Both the position numbers and the translations under genes were made by a program. Positions 24,176 through 33,670 of a DNA stretch of 64,000 nt are shown piece by piece. The notes under the pieces were generated by a model. It did not search any database. It worked only from the letters and a program-made list of their open reading frames with translations, and was not told the origin of the DNA. Origin of the DNA: Collinsella aerofaciens (GTDB lineage: Bacteria; Actinomycetota; Coriobacteriia; Coriobacteriales; Coriobacteriaceae); the NCBI RefSeq assembly GCF_028209395.1, contig NZ_JAQLDQ010000003.1:105252-169251 (forward strand), in the 5' to 3' direction. Each line of letters starts with the position of its first letter. Within the stretch, counting starts at the first letter, position 1.

Positions 24176-26142
24176 CGGCGCGTGAGCTTGTCGAGTGTTC
24201 CGTTGTCGTTGGAACAGCAGGACACGTTGACCACGGAAAGTCGGCCCTTATCGAGGCACTGACTGGCAAAAATCCCGACCGTCTGGAGGTCGAGAAGCGC
24301 CGAGGCATGACTACGGAGCTCGGCTTTGGCGAGCTCGAGCTTCCCAGCGGCAAGCTTGTCGGCTTGGTCGACGTGCCTGGGCATGCGCACTATCTGCGCG
24401 CCATGGTGCAGGGCGCCACCGGCGTGGACGTTGCGTTGCTGGTGGTTTCGGCCGTTGAGGGCGTGATGCCGCAGACCCGCGAGCATGTTCGCGTACTGGA
24501 GCTGTTGGGTGTGACGCACATGGTCGTTGCGCTTACGATGCGCGATCTGGCCGATGACGAGACGGCGGAGCTCGCCGAGCTCGACGTGATGGATTTCCTC
24601 GGCGATACCGTCTTTGCCGATGCACCCGTGGTGCCCGTTTCCTCTCGCACGGGTGCGGGCGTCGAGGACGTTCGCCTTGCCCTCGATACCGCTATCGACT
24701 CTTTCCTGGCCGATGCCGCATCCCGCCCGGTGCGCCCCGGTCTGGCCCCGCGTCTGCCCATCGACCGCTGCTTCACCATCAAGGGATCCGGGACGGTCGT
24801 CACGGGCACGCTTCACGATGCCCCCGTGACGGTGGGCGATGAGCTCGTTTCGAGTCCCGCGGGCGTGCGCTGCCGCGTGCGCGCGATTCAGGTGCATGGC
24901 GATACTCCTCGGTCGTTGCCCGGACAGCGCGTGGCGCTCAACATCGTGGGCGACGGCGCGGGCGACCTTCCGCGCGGCGAGGTCCTCTGCGGGTCTGGTG
25001 CCGAGGGCTCGACGCTCAGGCTCATCGCCCGCTTCACGTATCTGGGGCGCGTGGGCACCAAGCCCGTGCCCTTCGAGTCCGGCGCGCGCGTACACGTGAT
25101 GGTGGGCACGGCAGAGGTCCTCGGCCGTATCATGCTCATGGAGGGTGAAGGACCCATTGAGGCTGGCGAGACCCGCATCGTGCAGGTCCGTCTGGAGGAG
25201 CGTCTTCCCGTGCGATCGGGCGACGGCCTCATCGTGCTCGCGTTCTCGCCGGTGACGCTTATCGGCGGCGGTCGCGTTCTTCTTTCGCGGTGCCGCCGCT
25301 CGCGCGACCTCTCCGCGGGCGAGCGCGCGCTGCTCGGGGCCCTGGATGCCGGCGACCGCGCTGCCACCGTTGCCGCATGGCTGGGGCTGCAGCGCCTGCC
25401 CGCGCCTGCCGCGGCCGCAACCCGTGCTCTCGATCTTTCGGGCGCCGAGGCGGCCGCGCTCCTGCACGGGACGGTTTCCTCGGGCGATGCCGTGGCGCTT
25501 CATGCCGAGCGTTCGACCGAGGAGCTCTATGCCGCCCCCGCTGTGCTCGACGCCGCACTCGTCATGCTCTCCGACACGCTGGCCGCCATGCACGGGGCCT
25601 CGCCCAAGCAGACGGGTTTCACGCCGGGCGAGGTTGCACATGCTGCCTGGCCGACAGCGGACGAAGACGTCGCGTCCGCGCTCGTCCTCGAGGGCTGTGC
25701 GCGCGGCGTGTGCGCCGTAGACGGTGCCGAGGTGTTCGACCCGCATTCCGCTGCCGCCGCCGCGCGCGTGGTGCGTGAGGCCTGTGACCGCATCCTGGCG
25801 TTGCTCGACGGGGCCGGTCTCGATGCACCGACGTTGCCCGAGGTGGGCGAGTGGTTGCAGCTCGATTGCGACACCATGACGCGGGCTCTGCGCGAGCTTT
25901 CGCTCAACCGCTCGATTGTGAAGGTCGAGCGCGACGTTGCTCTGTCCGCCGCCGCCGTGGCCCATGCGCGTGAGGTCGTAGCAGCTGCCATCGAGGCTGC
26001 CGGTGGCACTGCCACTACGAGCGTGCTGCGCGAGGCCCTGGGCGTGTCGCGCAAACGAGCCATTAGCATCTTGGAGCACCTGGATGCGGTGCGTTTTACG
26101 ACGCTCGACAAAGGAGCCGGCGGCCTAAGATCGCTTCGTTAG
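24172..26142 (+). CDS. selB: Selenocysteine-specific elongation factor SelB
   Basis: This 656-residue translational GTPase delivers Sec-tRNA(Sec) to UGA codons marked by a SECIS hairpin. The P-loop is GTAGHVDHGKSALIEALTG, the switch 2 region is DVPGHAHYLRAMV, and domain 2 opens LPIDRCFTIKGSGTVVTGTL. The C-terminal 200 residues are the winged-helix SECIS-binding region. The G4 motif, normally TKxD in SelB, reads TMRD (24535-24546), so the guanine-stacking Lys is replaced by Met. ATG 24172 overlaps the selA stop, indicating coupled translation. tRNA-Sec starts 62 nt downstream. Confidence 0.95.
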   Translation: MTARELVECSVVVGTAGHVDHGKSALIEALTGKNPDRLEVEKRRGMTTELGFGELELPSGKLVGLVDVPGHAHYLRAMVQGATGVDVALLVVSAVEGVMPQTREHVRVLELLGVTHMVVALTMRDLADDETAELAELDVMDFLGDTVFADAPVVPVSSRTGAGVEDVRLALDTAIDSFLADAASRPVRPGLAPRLPIDRCFTIKGSGTVVTGTLHDAPVTVGDELVSSPAGVRCRVRAIQVHGDTPRSLPGQRVALNIVGDGAGDLPRGEVLCGSGAEGSTLRLIARFTYLGRVGTKPVPFESGARVHVMVGTAEVLGRIMLMEGEGPIEAGETRIVQVRLEERLPVRSGDGLIVLAFSPVTLIGGGRVLLSRCRRSRDLSAGERALLGALDAGDRAATVAAWLGLQRLPAPAAAATRALDLSGAEAAALLHGTVSSGDAVALHAERSTEELYAAPAVLDAALVMLSDTLAAMHGASPKQTGFTPGEVAHAAWPTADEDVASALVLEGCARGVCAVDGAEVFDPHSAAAAARVVREACDRILALLDGAGLDAPTLPEVGEWLQLDCDTMTRALRELSLNRSIVKVERDVALSAAAVAHAREVVAAAIEAAGGTATTSVLREALGVSRKRAISILEHLDAVRFTTLDKGAGGLRSLR

Positions 26143-26204
26143 GGGCTGCCGTATCGCTGTTCGCCACGACGCCCTGCTAGTTTGGTAAAATACCGCCACG
26201 TTTG

Positions 26205-26300
26205 GGAGCGGATGGGCTCCGGTGGGCCCCGCGGTCTTCAAAACCGTTGTGAGGCGTGCAAAACGTCTTGGATGTGTTCGATTCACATCCGTTCCCGCCA
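26205..26300 (+). tRNA. selC: tRNA-Sec (anticodon TCA)
   Basis: This 96-nt tRNA has the features of selenocysteine tRNA: an 8-bp acceptor stem (GGGAGCGG with CCGTTCCC), anticodon loop CTTCAAA with TCA at 26238-26240, a long variable arm (GAGGCGT paired with ACGTCTT), T-arm loop TTCGATT and encoded GCCA. It follows selA-selB directly, a compact selABC arrangement. Confidence 0.95.
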
Positions 26301-26313
26301 ACGCATCTCGCCA

Positions 26314-26352
26314 AAACCACCACAAAGGTGCCTGTCCCCTTTGTGGTGGTTT
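26314..26352 (+). terminator. Perfect hairpin after tRNA-Sec, terminator or dispersed repeat
   Basis: Arms AAACCACCACAAAGG (26314-26328) and CCTTTGTGGTGGTTT (26338-26352) are perfectly complementary with a 9-nt loop. The right arm ends in TTT, so it can end the tRNA-Sec transcript. The remaining gap to gdhA (26353-26561) holds no recognisable element besides a small GC hairpin near 26509. Confidence 0.7.
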
Positions 26353-26561
26353 CGAAACGTGCGGGAAACAGCTTCGAAACACGCAATTTGTACGTCAGCT
26401 GTTCAAAAACGCTTCTACCTGCATCGTAATCAAAATGAAACATCCGCCCGCGGTCTTATCCGTAACTTTGCCGCAACAGTGCGATATTATCCATACTCGA
26501 TAAAGTCACGGCGCATGGGGCGCCGCGAACGACATTTTTCTTTCCCATCATTGGAGGAAGC

Positions 26562-27917
26562 ATGAGCTACACGCAGAAAGTTCTCGACGAGCTCAAGGCC
26601 CGCTATCCCGAGCAACCTGAGTTCATCCAGGCCGCGACCGAGATCCTCGGCACCATCCAGCCGGCGCTCGACGCCCACCCCGAGTACGAGGAGGCCGCCC
26701 TGCTGGAGCGCCTCGTCGAGCCCGAGCGCATCGTCATATTCCGTGTGCCGTGGGTCGACGACCAGGGCAAGGTTCAGGTCAACCGCGGTTACCGCGTCGA
26801 GTTCAACTCTGCCATTGGGCCCTACAAGGGCGGCCTGCGCTTTAACCCGACGGTCACCCTGGGCATGCTCAAGTTCCTGGGCCTGGAGCAGATCCTCAAG
26901 AACAGCCTGACCACCCTTCCCATGGGCGGCGGCAAGGGCGGCTCCGACTTTGACCCCAAGGGCAAGTCCAACAACGAGATCATGCACTTCTGCCAGTCCT
27001 TCATGACCGAGCTCTATCGCCACATCGGTCCCAACACCGACGTTCCCGCCGGCGACCTGGGCGTTGGCGGCCGCGAGGTTGCCTATATGTTCGGTCAGTA
27101 CAAGCGCCTGACCAACGAGTGGACCGGCGTCCTCACCGGCAAGGGCCTCTCCTTTGGCGGCTCGCTCGCCCGTACTGAGGCCACCGGCTACGGCCTGGTC
27201 TACTTTGTGGACGAGTACCTCAAGAGCCGCGGCGACTCCTTCGAGGGCAAGAATGTCGTCGTCCACGGCTCGGGCAACGTCGCCATCTACGCCGTCCAGA
27301 AGGTCGCTCAGCTCGGCGGCAAGGTGCTTGCCTGCTCCGATACCCACGGCTGGGTCGAGGATCCCGACGGCATCGACTACACCGTGCTCGAGCATGTTTA
27401 CAACAAGAAGCGCTCTGGCCACGACAAGGGCGTCACGCTCGCCATGTACGTTGACGAGAAGCCCAACGCCGTGTGGCACGAGGGCGACGGCCGCGGCGTG
27501 TGGCAGCTCCCCTGCGACATTGCGTTGCCCTGCGCTCGCGAGAACACGCTGCTGCTCGAGGACGCCCAGGCGCTCGTCGCCAACGGCTGCAAGGTGGTCG
27601 GCGAGGGCGCGAATATGCCCACGACCATCGAGGCCACGACCTACTTCCAGGAGAACGGCGTCGCCTTTATGCCCGGTAAGGCTGCCAACGCCGGCGGCGT
27701 GCTCGTGTCCGGCCTGGAGATGAGCCAGAACGCCGAGCACCTGTCCTGGACCTTCGAGGAGGTCGACGGCAAGCTCGAGCAGCTCATGCGCGGCATGTTC
27801 CACAACGTGGACGACACCGCCAAGGAGTATGGCCAGGAGGGCAACTTTGTCATGGGTGCCAACATCGCCGGCTTCCTGAAGGTCGCCGACGCCATGCTCG
27901 CCCAGGGCGTCTGCTAA
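26562..27917 (+). CDS. gdhA: Glutamate dehydrogenase, NADP-type (GdhA)
   Basis: This 451-residue hexameric glutamate dehydrogenase interconverts glutamate with 2-oxoglutarate and ammonia. The catalytic block LTTLPMGGGKGGSDFDPKG contains the active-site Lys, followed by GPNTDVPAGDLGVGGREV and FGGSLARTEATGYG. The dinucleotide fold is VVVHGSGNVAIYAVQK. The length is that of the class I bacterial enzymes (about 450). The ribosome site GGAGG lies just upstream of ATG 26562. Single gene with its own terminator at 27945. Confidence 0.96.
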   Translation: MSYTQKVLDELKARYPEQPEFIQAATEILGTIQPALDAHPEYEEAALLERLVEPERIVIFRVPWVDDQGKVQVNRGYRVEFNSAIGPYKGGLRFNPTVTLGMLKFLGLEQILKNSLTTLPMGGGKGGSDFDPKGKSNNEIMHFCQSFMTELYRHIGPNTDVPAGDLGVGGREVAYMFGQYKRLTNEWTGVLTGKGLSFGGSLARTEATGYGLVYFVDEYLKSRGDSFEGKNVVVHGSGNVAIYAVQKVAQLGGKVLACSDTHGWVEDPDGIDYTVLEHVYNKKRSGHDKGVTLAMYVDEKPNAVWHEGDGRGVWQLPCDIALPCARENTLLLEDAQALVANGCKVVGEGANMPTTIEATTYFQENGVAFMPGKAANAGGVLVSGLEMSQNAEHLSWTFEEVDGKLEQLMRGMFHNVDDTAKEYGQEGNFVMGANIAGFLKVADAMLAQGVC

Positions 27918-27944
27918 ATCTTCGCTCGACATAGCATGCTATAA

Positions 27945-27975
27945 GGCTCCCAGTCATCTTGGCTGGGAGCCTTTT
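27945..27975 (+). terminator. Terminator of gdhA
   Basis: A perfect 9-bp stem GGCTCCCAG/CTGGGAGCC is followed by TTTT. Confidence 0.88.
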
Positions 27976-27993
27976 CTATCCTGGAGGACTCCT

Positions 27994-28068
27994 CATAACT
28001 TGCGGTGAAATACGGACTGTTTAGCGCCCCGGAACGGCTAATCAGTCCGTATATCACCGCAAGTTATG
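27994..28068. repeat. Long inverted repeat, GCGGTGAAATACGGACTG type
   Basis: Arms of 26 bp (27994-28019 and 28043-28068) match at 25 positions and enclose 23 nt. The arm core is the same as in 2633-2703 and 40328-40394, with ACGGACT in place of AGGGACT. Unlike those copies it lies between co-directional genes. Confidence 0.88.
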
Positions 28069-28147
28069 GATGGGTGGGTGGATTTTGTCCTAAAACGGTG
28101 TGCGGCCCCTCGTTTGGTACACTTAAAGGTGCTGGACAAGTGAAGAG

Positions 28148-29062
28148 ATGGGGGAGAACGTGCTCAAGTTCGGTACCTACGTCCGTGTTGGAAACGCGGC
28201 CGAAGCCTATGAGCTCTTGCAGAAAAACCGCAACAACAAGATTGTGGGCGGCGGCATCTGGATGCGCCTGGGTTCGCGTCGCGTGGCGACGGCGATTGAC
28301 CTTTCGGCCTGCGGACTCGATCAGATCGAGGAGACCGAGACCGAGTTTCGCATCGGTGCCATGTGTACCCTGCGCCAGCTCGAGCGCCATGCCGAGCTCA
28401 ACGCGCTTGTCAACAATGTCTTTGAGTTCGCCGTCCACGATATCGTGGGCGTGCAGCTGCGTAACACCGCCACGGTGGGCGGCAGCATTTACGGTCGCTT
28501 TGGTTTCTCGGACGTGCTCTCGGCATTTTTGGCGCTCGATTGCTATGTCGAGCTGACGGGGGCCGGCCGTGTGCCGATCGCCGAGTTCGTGAACATGGGC
28601 TACGTGCGCGACGTGATCGAGCATGTTGTGGTCGTTAAGCATGACTACCGCGCAAGCTACGAGGCCGTACGCAAGGCCGCGACCGACTTCCCATCCCTAA
28701 ATGTCACCGCCGCCTGGTGGGATAACAGCTGGCATGTCGCCGTGGGTGCCCGCCCGCTGCGCGCGACCCTGCTGCGGGGCGAGGCATGCGGCCTGGTGAA
28801 CGAGCAGCCTTCCGAGGACGAGCTGTGCGCCCTTGCCGCATCCGTGCGTGCCCTGAGCTACGGCACCAACATGTGGGGCTCGGCCGACTACCGCCGCCGC
28901 ATCTCGGCCCCGCTGGCGATTCAGGCCGTGCGCCGCGCCGCCGGCATTGAGCTTTCGGCCGCGCTTGCCCGCGAGCTCGAGACCGTTCAGGCCCCCAAGT
29001 TTGCCACGGACGAGTATTCCTGCCGCCGCGTGCCCGGCGTCGATTCTAGTGAGGTGCGCTAA
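28148..29062 (+). CDS. FAD-binding subunit of a molybdenum hydroxylase (YgfM/CoxM type)
   Basis: This 304-residue protein belongs to the FAD-binding subunit family of molybdenum hydroxylases. Seen are KIVGGGIWMRLG near residue 34-45 for the FAD pyrophosphate, IGAMCTLRQLERH, and VGVQLRNTATVGGSIYGRFG, the second FAD loop. It transfers electrons from the Fe-S domain of its partner to an acceptor. Start ATG 28148 is weakly supported; GTG 28160, preceded by GGGGGAG, would give MLKFGTYV and is a real alternative. Its stop overlaps the next gene by one base. Pairing with an XdhD-like partner matches the E. coli ygfM-xdhD arrangement. Confidence 0.88.
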   Translation: MGENVLKFGTYVRVGNAAEAYELLQKNRNNKIVGGGIWMRLGSRRVATAIDLSACGLDQIEETETEFRIGAMCTLRQLERHAELNALVNNVFEFAVHDIVGVQLRNTATVGGSIYGRFGFSDVLSAFLALDCYVELTGAGRVPIAEFVNMGYVRDVIEHVVVVKHDYRASYEAVRKAATDFPSLNVTAAWWDNSWHVAVGARPLRATLLRGEACGLVNEQPSEDELCALAASVRALSYGTNMWGSADYRRRISAPLAIQAVRRAAGIELSAALARELETVQAPKFATDEYSCRRVPGVDSSEVR

Positions 29063-31893
29063 TGGCTGCCAAACTCATCGATCTTTCCTTTACGCTCAAC
29101 GGCCGCAAGGTCAAGGTTCAGATTGCCCCTGATACGATGCTCTTTGCGCTGCTGCGCGAGCAGGGTTGCGCGTCGGTGCGCTGCGCCTGCGAGACCACCA
29201 ACTGCGGCCTGTGCACGGTGTGGCTCGACGGCGACCCGGTACTGAGCTGCTCGGTTCCCGCCGCGCGTGTCGAGGGCCGCTCGGTTACCACGCTCGAGGG
29301 CCTCAAGGCCGAGTCCGAGGCGCTTGCCCGCGCGATGGCTGCCGAAGGTGCCGAGCAGTGCGGTTTTTGCGCTCCCGGCCTCATCATGAACGTGCTGGCG
29401 CTTGCCCGCGCCGCCAAGGAGGACCCGAGCCTCGTCGCCACGCGCGAGGAACTCTCGCGCCAGCTGGCTGGCAACCTCTGCCGTTGCAGCGGCTACGAGA
29501 GCCAGCTGCGCGCCATCGTCCGCTTCCTTAACGAGTCCGGCGTGCGGGTGGGCTTCGAGATGCCCGAGCTGCCGGTCAACGACACGAGCTCCGACGGCGT
29601 CTCCTACAAGCAGATTACCCACAAGCAGCCCAAGAAGGACTCGAAGGCCCTGCTCGAGGGCCGTCCCGTCTACACGGGCGATATGGTGCCCGCCGGTGCG
29701 CTCATCGTCAAACTCAAGCGCAGCCCCTATGCCCGCGCCAAGATCCGCTCCATCGATACGTCGCGCGCCCTGAAGGTGCCCGGTGTCGTGGGCGTCTACA
29801 CCTACGAGGACGTGCCCAAGCGCCGCTTTACCATCGCCGGCCAGAGCTATCCGCAGCCGAGTCCCTACGACCGTCTGATTCTCGAGAACCTCGTCCGTTA
29901 CCAAAACGAAGAGGTGGCGATCGTCGCCGCCGAGACCGAGGAGGCCGCCGACAAGGCGCTCAAGCTCATCAAGATCGACTACGAGGTGCTCGAGCCCCTG
30001 CTCGACTTTACTCAGGCACTCGATAACGACATCGTGGTCCACCCCGAGGGCGACGTGACCTTTATGTTCCCGCAGGGCGGTGATGTTCCGCGCAACCTTG
30101 TGTGCAGCGGTACCAGCGACTTTGGCGACCTGGACGAGGCATTCGCCCAAAGCGACATCGTCTTTGAGCGCACCTACACCAGCCAGGCCACGCAGACCGC
30201 GCCCATGGAGACCTTCCGTGCCTTCGCGACGACCGACGCGTTCGGCCGCATCTCGGTGACTACCTCCACGCAGGTGCCCTTCCACGTGCGCCGCATGGTC
30301 GCGCAGTCGCTCGACATTCCGCAGTCGCAGGTGCAGGTCATTAAGCCGCGCATCGGCGGCGGCTTTGGCTCCAAGCAGACAGGCTGCTGCGAGATCTTCG
30401 TGGCATTCGTTACCCAGCAGACCGGCCGTCCGAGCTACTGCTGCTACACGCGCGAGGAGACCATCACTGCAGGCAACTCGCGTCACCAGATGCAGATGAC
30501 CGTTAAGCTGGGCGCCATGAACGACGGCACCATCACGGCCATCGATTTGCACACGCTTTCCAACGCCGGCGCGTACGGCGAGCACGCCACCACGACGATC
30601 GGCCTTTCGGGCCATAAGAGCCTGCCCATCTACAACCATGTGAAGGCGAGCCGCTTTAGCTGGGACGCCGTCTACACCAACACCAACCGCGGCGGCGCGT
30701 ATCGTGGCTACGGTGCCACCCAGGGCCAGTTTGCCGTGGAGAGCGCCGTCAACGAGCTCGCCGACATGCTGCACATGGACCCCGCCGACCTGCGCCTTAA
30801 GAACATTGTGCGCGAGGGCGAGGTCATGCCGCAGTACTACAACGAGAAGCTCAACGCCTGCGCGCTCGACCGCTGCCTGCTGCGCGCGATGGACATGATC
30901 GGTTGGCGCGACAAACCGCTGGCCGTGGACCTGGGCGACCGCGTACGCGCTCTGGGCTGCGCGCTTACCATGCAGGGCTCGGGCATCTCCAACGTGGACA
31001 TCGCCGGCATCGACATGCGCCTGGAAGAGGATGGTTTCATTACCATCGGCACCGGCGCCACCGATAACGGCATGGGCGTCGACACGATCCTGGCGCAGAT
31101 TGCCGCCGAGGAGCTGGGCGTGGAGAGCTCGCTGATCGTGGTGCGCGGCGTGGACACCGACGTGTCGCCGTTCGACGCCGGCTCGTACGCGAGCTCCGGT
31201 ACCTACGTGACGGGCCTGGCCGCCAAGAATGCCGCGACCGAGCTGCGCAAGAAGATTTGCGCCAAGGCCGCCCAGATGTGGGACGTGGATGCCGCCGATG
31301 TGGTCTTTGATGGCCAGTACGTGCGCCTGTCCGACGAGCGCGCCGCCCGCGAGCGCGGTCGCTACCTCACGCTGCGCGACTTTGCTAACCTGTGCGTTAA
31401 GAACATCGAGGGCGGCGACGCGCTGACCTCGCATGCCTCTGCCAGCCTGCCCGTTTCGCCCCCGCCGTTTATGGCCGGCATTGCCGAGGTCGAGGTCGAC
31501 AAGGCCACCGGCAAGGTGACCGTGGTGGACTACGCGGCTGCCGTCGACTGCGGTACCGTGATCAACGAGGCGCTCGCGCGCGTCCAGGCCGAGGGCGGCA
31601 TTGCCCAGGGTATCGGTCACGCGCTCTACGAGATCGTCGAGCACGATGACCGCGGCCGCCTGCGCACCGGCAACTTTATGAGCTACAAGCTGCCCACGCG
31701 TCTGGATATCGGCAGCATCCGCGTGGCCTTTGAGCCGAGCTACGAGCCGACGGGCCCGTTTGGCGCCAAGTCGATCGGCGAGGTCGTCATCAACACGCCG
31801 CTCGCCGCCGTGGCTTCGGCCGTGGCACACGCCACCGGCCACCAGGTGCGCTCGCTGCCGATCACGCCCGAGAAGGCCCTGCTGGGGGAGTAG
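29062..31893 (+). CDS. Fused [2Fe-2S]/molybdopterin hydroxylase subunit (XdhD-like, possibly selenium-dependent)
   Basis: This 943-residue fusion has residues 1-160 carrying two [2Fe-2S] clusters, the first with Cys43, Cys48, Cys51 and Cys63, and the second with Cys100, Cys103, Cys140 and Cys142. From about 190 on lies the molybdopterin-binding part, with GGGFGSKQTG, RGGAYRGYGATQGQFAVE and the general-base Glu at about 907 in GAKSIGEVV. The design and length match XdhD of E. coli (about 956) and selenium-dependent xanthine dehydrogenases, in which a labile Se replaces the Mo sulfido ligand. The substrate (xanthine, purine or another heterocycle) is not readable. The selD-yedF-DUF3343 operon and modABC in this window fit its cofactor needs. 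Confidence 0.9.
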   Translation: MAAKLIDLSFTLNGRKVKVQIAPDTMLFALLREQGCASVRCACETTNCGLCTVWLDGDPVLSCSVPAARVEGRSVTTLEGLKAESEALARAMAAEGAEQCGFCAPGLIMNVLALARAAKEDPSLVATREELSRQLAGNLCRCSGYESQLRAIVRFLNESGVRVGFEMPELPVNDTSSDGVSYKQITHKQPKKDSKALLEGRPVYTGDMVPAGALIVKLKRSPYARAKIRSIDTSRALKVPGVVGVYTYEDVPKRRFTIAGQSYPQPSPYDRLILENLVRYQNEEVAIVAAETEEAADKALKLIKIDYEVLEPLLDFTQALDNDIVVHPEGDVTFMFPQGGDVPRNLVCSGTSDFGDLDEAFAQSDIVFERTYTSQATQTAPMETFRAFATTDAFGRISVTTSTQVPFHVRRMVAQSLDIPQSQVQVIKPRIGGGFGSKQTGCCEIFVAFVTQQTGRPSYCCYTREETITAGNSRHQMQMTVKLGAMNDGTITAIDLHTLSNAGAYGEHATTTIGLSGHKSLPIYNHVKASRFSWDAVYTNTNRGGAYRGYGATQGQFAVESAVNELADMLHMDPADLRLKNIVREGEVMPQYYNEKLNACALDRCLLRAMDMIGWRDKPLAVDLGDRVRALGCALTMQGSGISNVDIAGIDMRLEEDGFITIGTGATDNGMGVDTILAQIAAEELGVESSLIVVRGVDTDVSPFDAGSYASSGTYVTGLAAKNAATELRKKICAKAAQMWDVDAADVVFDGQYVRLSDERAARERGRYLTLRDFANLCVKNIEGGDALTSHASASLPVSPPPFMAGIAEVEVDKATGKVTVVDYAAAVDCGTVINEALARVQAEGGIAQGIGHALYEIVEHDDRGRLRTGNFMSYKLPTRLDIGSIRVAFEPSYEPTGPFGAKSIGEVVINTPLAAVASAVAHATGHQVRSLPITPEKALLGE

Positions 31894-31922
31894 CGGGTCA
31901 GCGAACAAGTCGTAATGGGCGG

Positions 31923-31946
31923 GGCGGGGCAACTCGCCCCGCCTTT
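31923..31946 (+). terminator. Terminator of the molybdenum hydroxylase operon
   Basis: A perfect 8-bp GC stem (31923-31930 and 31936-31943) is followed by a short TTT. Confidence 0.65.
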
Positions 31947-32033
31947 CGCACTCGTGGTGAGGTCGTGAGCCTGTAAAACGTGTGCGTGCGCTTGTCGTTC
32001 GTATCTGCTATCATTCCTAGTCTGTGCGCTCAT

Positions 32034-32117
32034 GCGGGCGTGGCGGAATTGGTAGACGCGCCAGATTTAGGTTCTGGTGGGATTCCCGTGAAGGTTCGAG
32101 TCCTTTCGCCCGCACCA
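32034..32117 (+). tRNA. tRNA-Leu (anticodon TAG)
   Basis: The 84-nt class II tRNA has acceptor GCGGGCG/CGCCCGC, anticodon stem CCAGA/TCTGG with loop TTTAGGT (TAG at 32068-32070), an extended variable arm (TGGGATTCCCGTGA), T-loop TTCGAGT and encoded CCA. The 312-nt gap 31894-32205 holds only this and the preceding terminator. Confidence 0.96.
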
Positions 32118-32205
32118 ACGCATCTGCGTCGGCTTCGGCCGTCGCGACACTTTGTTGCATAAAGGTACCAGCACCTCAGATAAGCTGGGCAGTATGAGGA
32201 GGAAC

Positions 32206-33507
32206 GTGTTGAACATCACCGCTTCTGACGTCAAGGACGCCAAGCTCACCGCTACGGTCACCATCCCGGCCGCCGACGTCGACGCCGCGATCAAGAAGGC
32301 CTATAAGGACACCGCCAAGAAGTACCGCTTCCCGGGCTTCCGTGCCGGTAAGGCTCCCCGTCCGGTCATCGACTCTGCTCTTGGCGCCGAGGCTACCCTC
32401 GCTCAGGCCACCAACGACCTGATCGCCGCCAACGAGCCCGCCGTCCTCAACGAGCTGGACATCGTCCCCACCAAGAGCGGTGACTACAAGGAGCTCGACC
32501 TCGCCAAGGATCACGAGGACTACACCTACACCGTCGAGTTCTCCCTGCGTCCCGCCGCTGAGCTCTCTTCCTTCGACGCTGTCGAGATCGAGATGCCCCC
32601 TGCGGAGGTCACCGAGTCCGAGATCAACAACCAGGTCGAGATGCTCCTCAACTACCGTGCCACCTTCGAGGACGTCGTGGGTCGCGCCGTCGAGGCCGAG
32701 GACTATGTCACCGTCGACCTCAAGGCCGTCGAGAACGCCGACAACTTCGCCGCCGAGGGCCGTATGCTCATCGCCGGTAGCGACAGCAACCCCGCCGAGT
32801 TCAACGAGGCTCTGATCGGCGCCAACGTTGACGACGTCAAGTCCGTCACCTGGACCGACGAAGCCGAGGAGGGCGAGGAGGCCGAGACCCACACCGTCGA
32901 GGTCACCGTCAAGGGCATCAAGGTCCGCAACACCCCCGAGCTCACCGACGAGCTCGTCAAGTCCGACTTTGGCTTCGACAGCATCGACGCTATGCGCGAC
33001 GCCATCAAGATCGAGATCGAGCAGGACAAGGCTTCCCGCCTCCCGGCCGAGAAGGAGAACCGTTGCGTCTCCGCTCTCGCCGAGCGCCTGCAGCTCGACG
33101 AGATGGATGCCGACTACGAGCAGTCCGTCTTTGAGGAGCTTGGCCAGAACTTCCTGTCCAACCTCGCTGCCCGCGGCATGACCCTGGACACCTGGCTGCC
33201 CGCTTCCGGCCTGACCATGGAGCAGTTCATCGGCGACCTGCACAAGCAGGCCAACGACGTTGCCCGTGAGTCCCTGGCGCTCGACGCTCTCGCCCGCGAG
33301 CTCAAGATTGAGGTCACCGAGGACGACATCAACGCCGAGTTCGAGAAGGCCGGCGTCAAGGACGTCGAGGCTTCCAAGGCTGAGTTCATCGCCGATGGCC
33401 GCATGCCTGCCGTCCGCGAGTCCATCCGTCGCTCCAAGGCCGTCGACCACCTGGTCGAGAACGCCAAGGTGACCGAGGTCGACGAGACCGCCAAGGACGC
33501 CGAGTAA
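32206..33507 (+). CDS. tig: Trigger factor
   Basis: This 433-residue ribosome-associated chaperone and prolyl isomerase has an N-terminal domain with the ribosome-binding loop FPGFRAGKAPRPVID (signature GFRxGxxP), a central FKBP-like domain (about residues 150-240, YVTVDL onward) and a helical C-terminal domain. The start is uncertain: AGGAGG at 32197-32202 serves GTG 32206 (3 nt) or TTG 32209 (6 nt); an ATG at 32194 precedes that site. Codon use is strongly biased to C-ending codons, as for a highly expressed gene. It precedes clpP-clpX, a common order in bacteria. Confidence 0.93.
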   Translation: MLNITASDVKDAKLTATVTIPAADVDAAIKKAYKDTAKKYRFPGFRAGKAPRPVIDSALGAEATLAQATNDLIAANEPAVLNELDIVPTKSGDYKELDLAKDHEDYTYTVEFSLRPAAELSSFDAVEIEMPPAEVTESEINNQVEMLLNYRATFEDVVGRAVEAEDYVTVDLKAVENADNFAAEGRMLIAGSDSNPAEFNEALIGANVDDVKSVTWTDEAEEGEEAETHTVEVTVKGIKVRNTPELTDELVKSDFGFDSIDAMRDAIKIEIEQDKASRLPAEKENRCVSALAERLQLDEMDADYEQSVFEELGQNFLSNLAARGMTLDTWLPASGLTMEQFIGDLHKQANDVARESLALDALARELKIEVTEDDINAEFEKAGVKDVEASKAEFIADGRMPAVRESIRRSKAVDHLVENAKVTEVDETAKDAE

Positions 33508-33583
33508 TTCTCGCCACCTTGCCCACGAGCGCATGCATGCGCCCGTGATGGGGTAAAGTTATAAGCCGGTTATCCGGTTGCTT

Positions 33584-33627
33584 CGTACGGTGCCAGCCAA
33601 TGCATAGCATGCGGGCACCGTACGTTT
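33584..33627 (+). terminator. Terminator or attenuator between tig and clpP
   Basis: A perfect 11-bp stem (33584-33594 and 33614-33624) with a 19-nt loop is followed by TTTATCT. It may end tig transcription or partly reduce read-through into clpPX. Confidence 0.7.
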
Positions 33628-33670
33628 ATCTAGAACCAATTTGGTCCGCAAGAGAGAAATGGAGATGCGT

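Noticed and set aside
29059-31932. A 957-codon open frame on the reverse strand opposite the molybdenum hydroxylase gene
   Set aside because: It mirrors the GC-rich codon pattern of the real gene, shows no family motif and is strongly biased in composition; similar long antisense frames occur opposite the MFS transporter, selB, valS and thrS genes.
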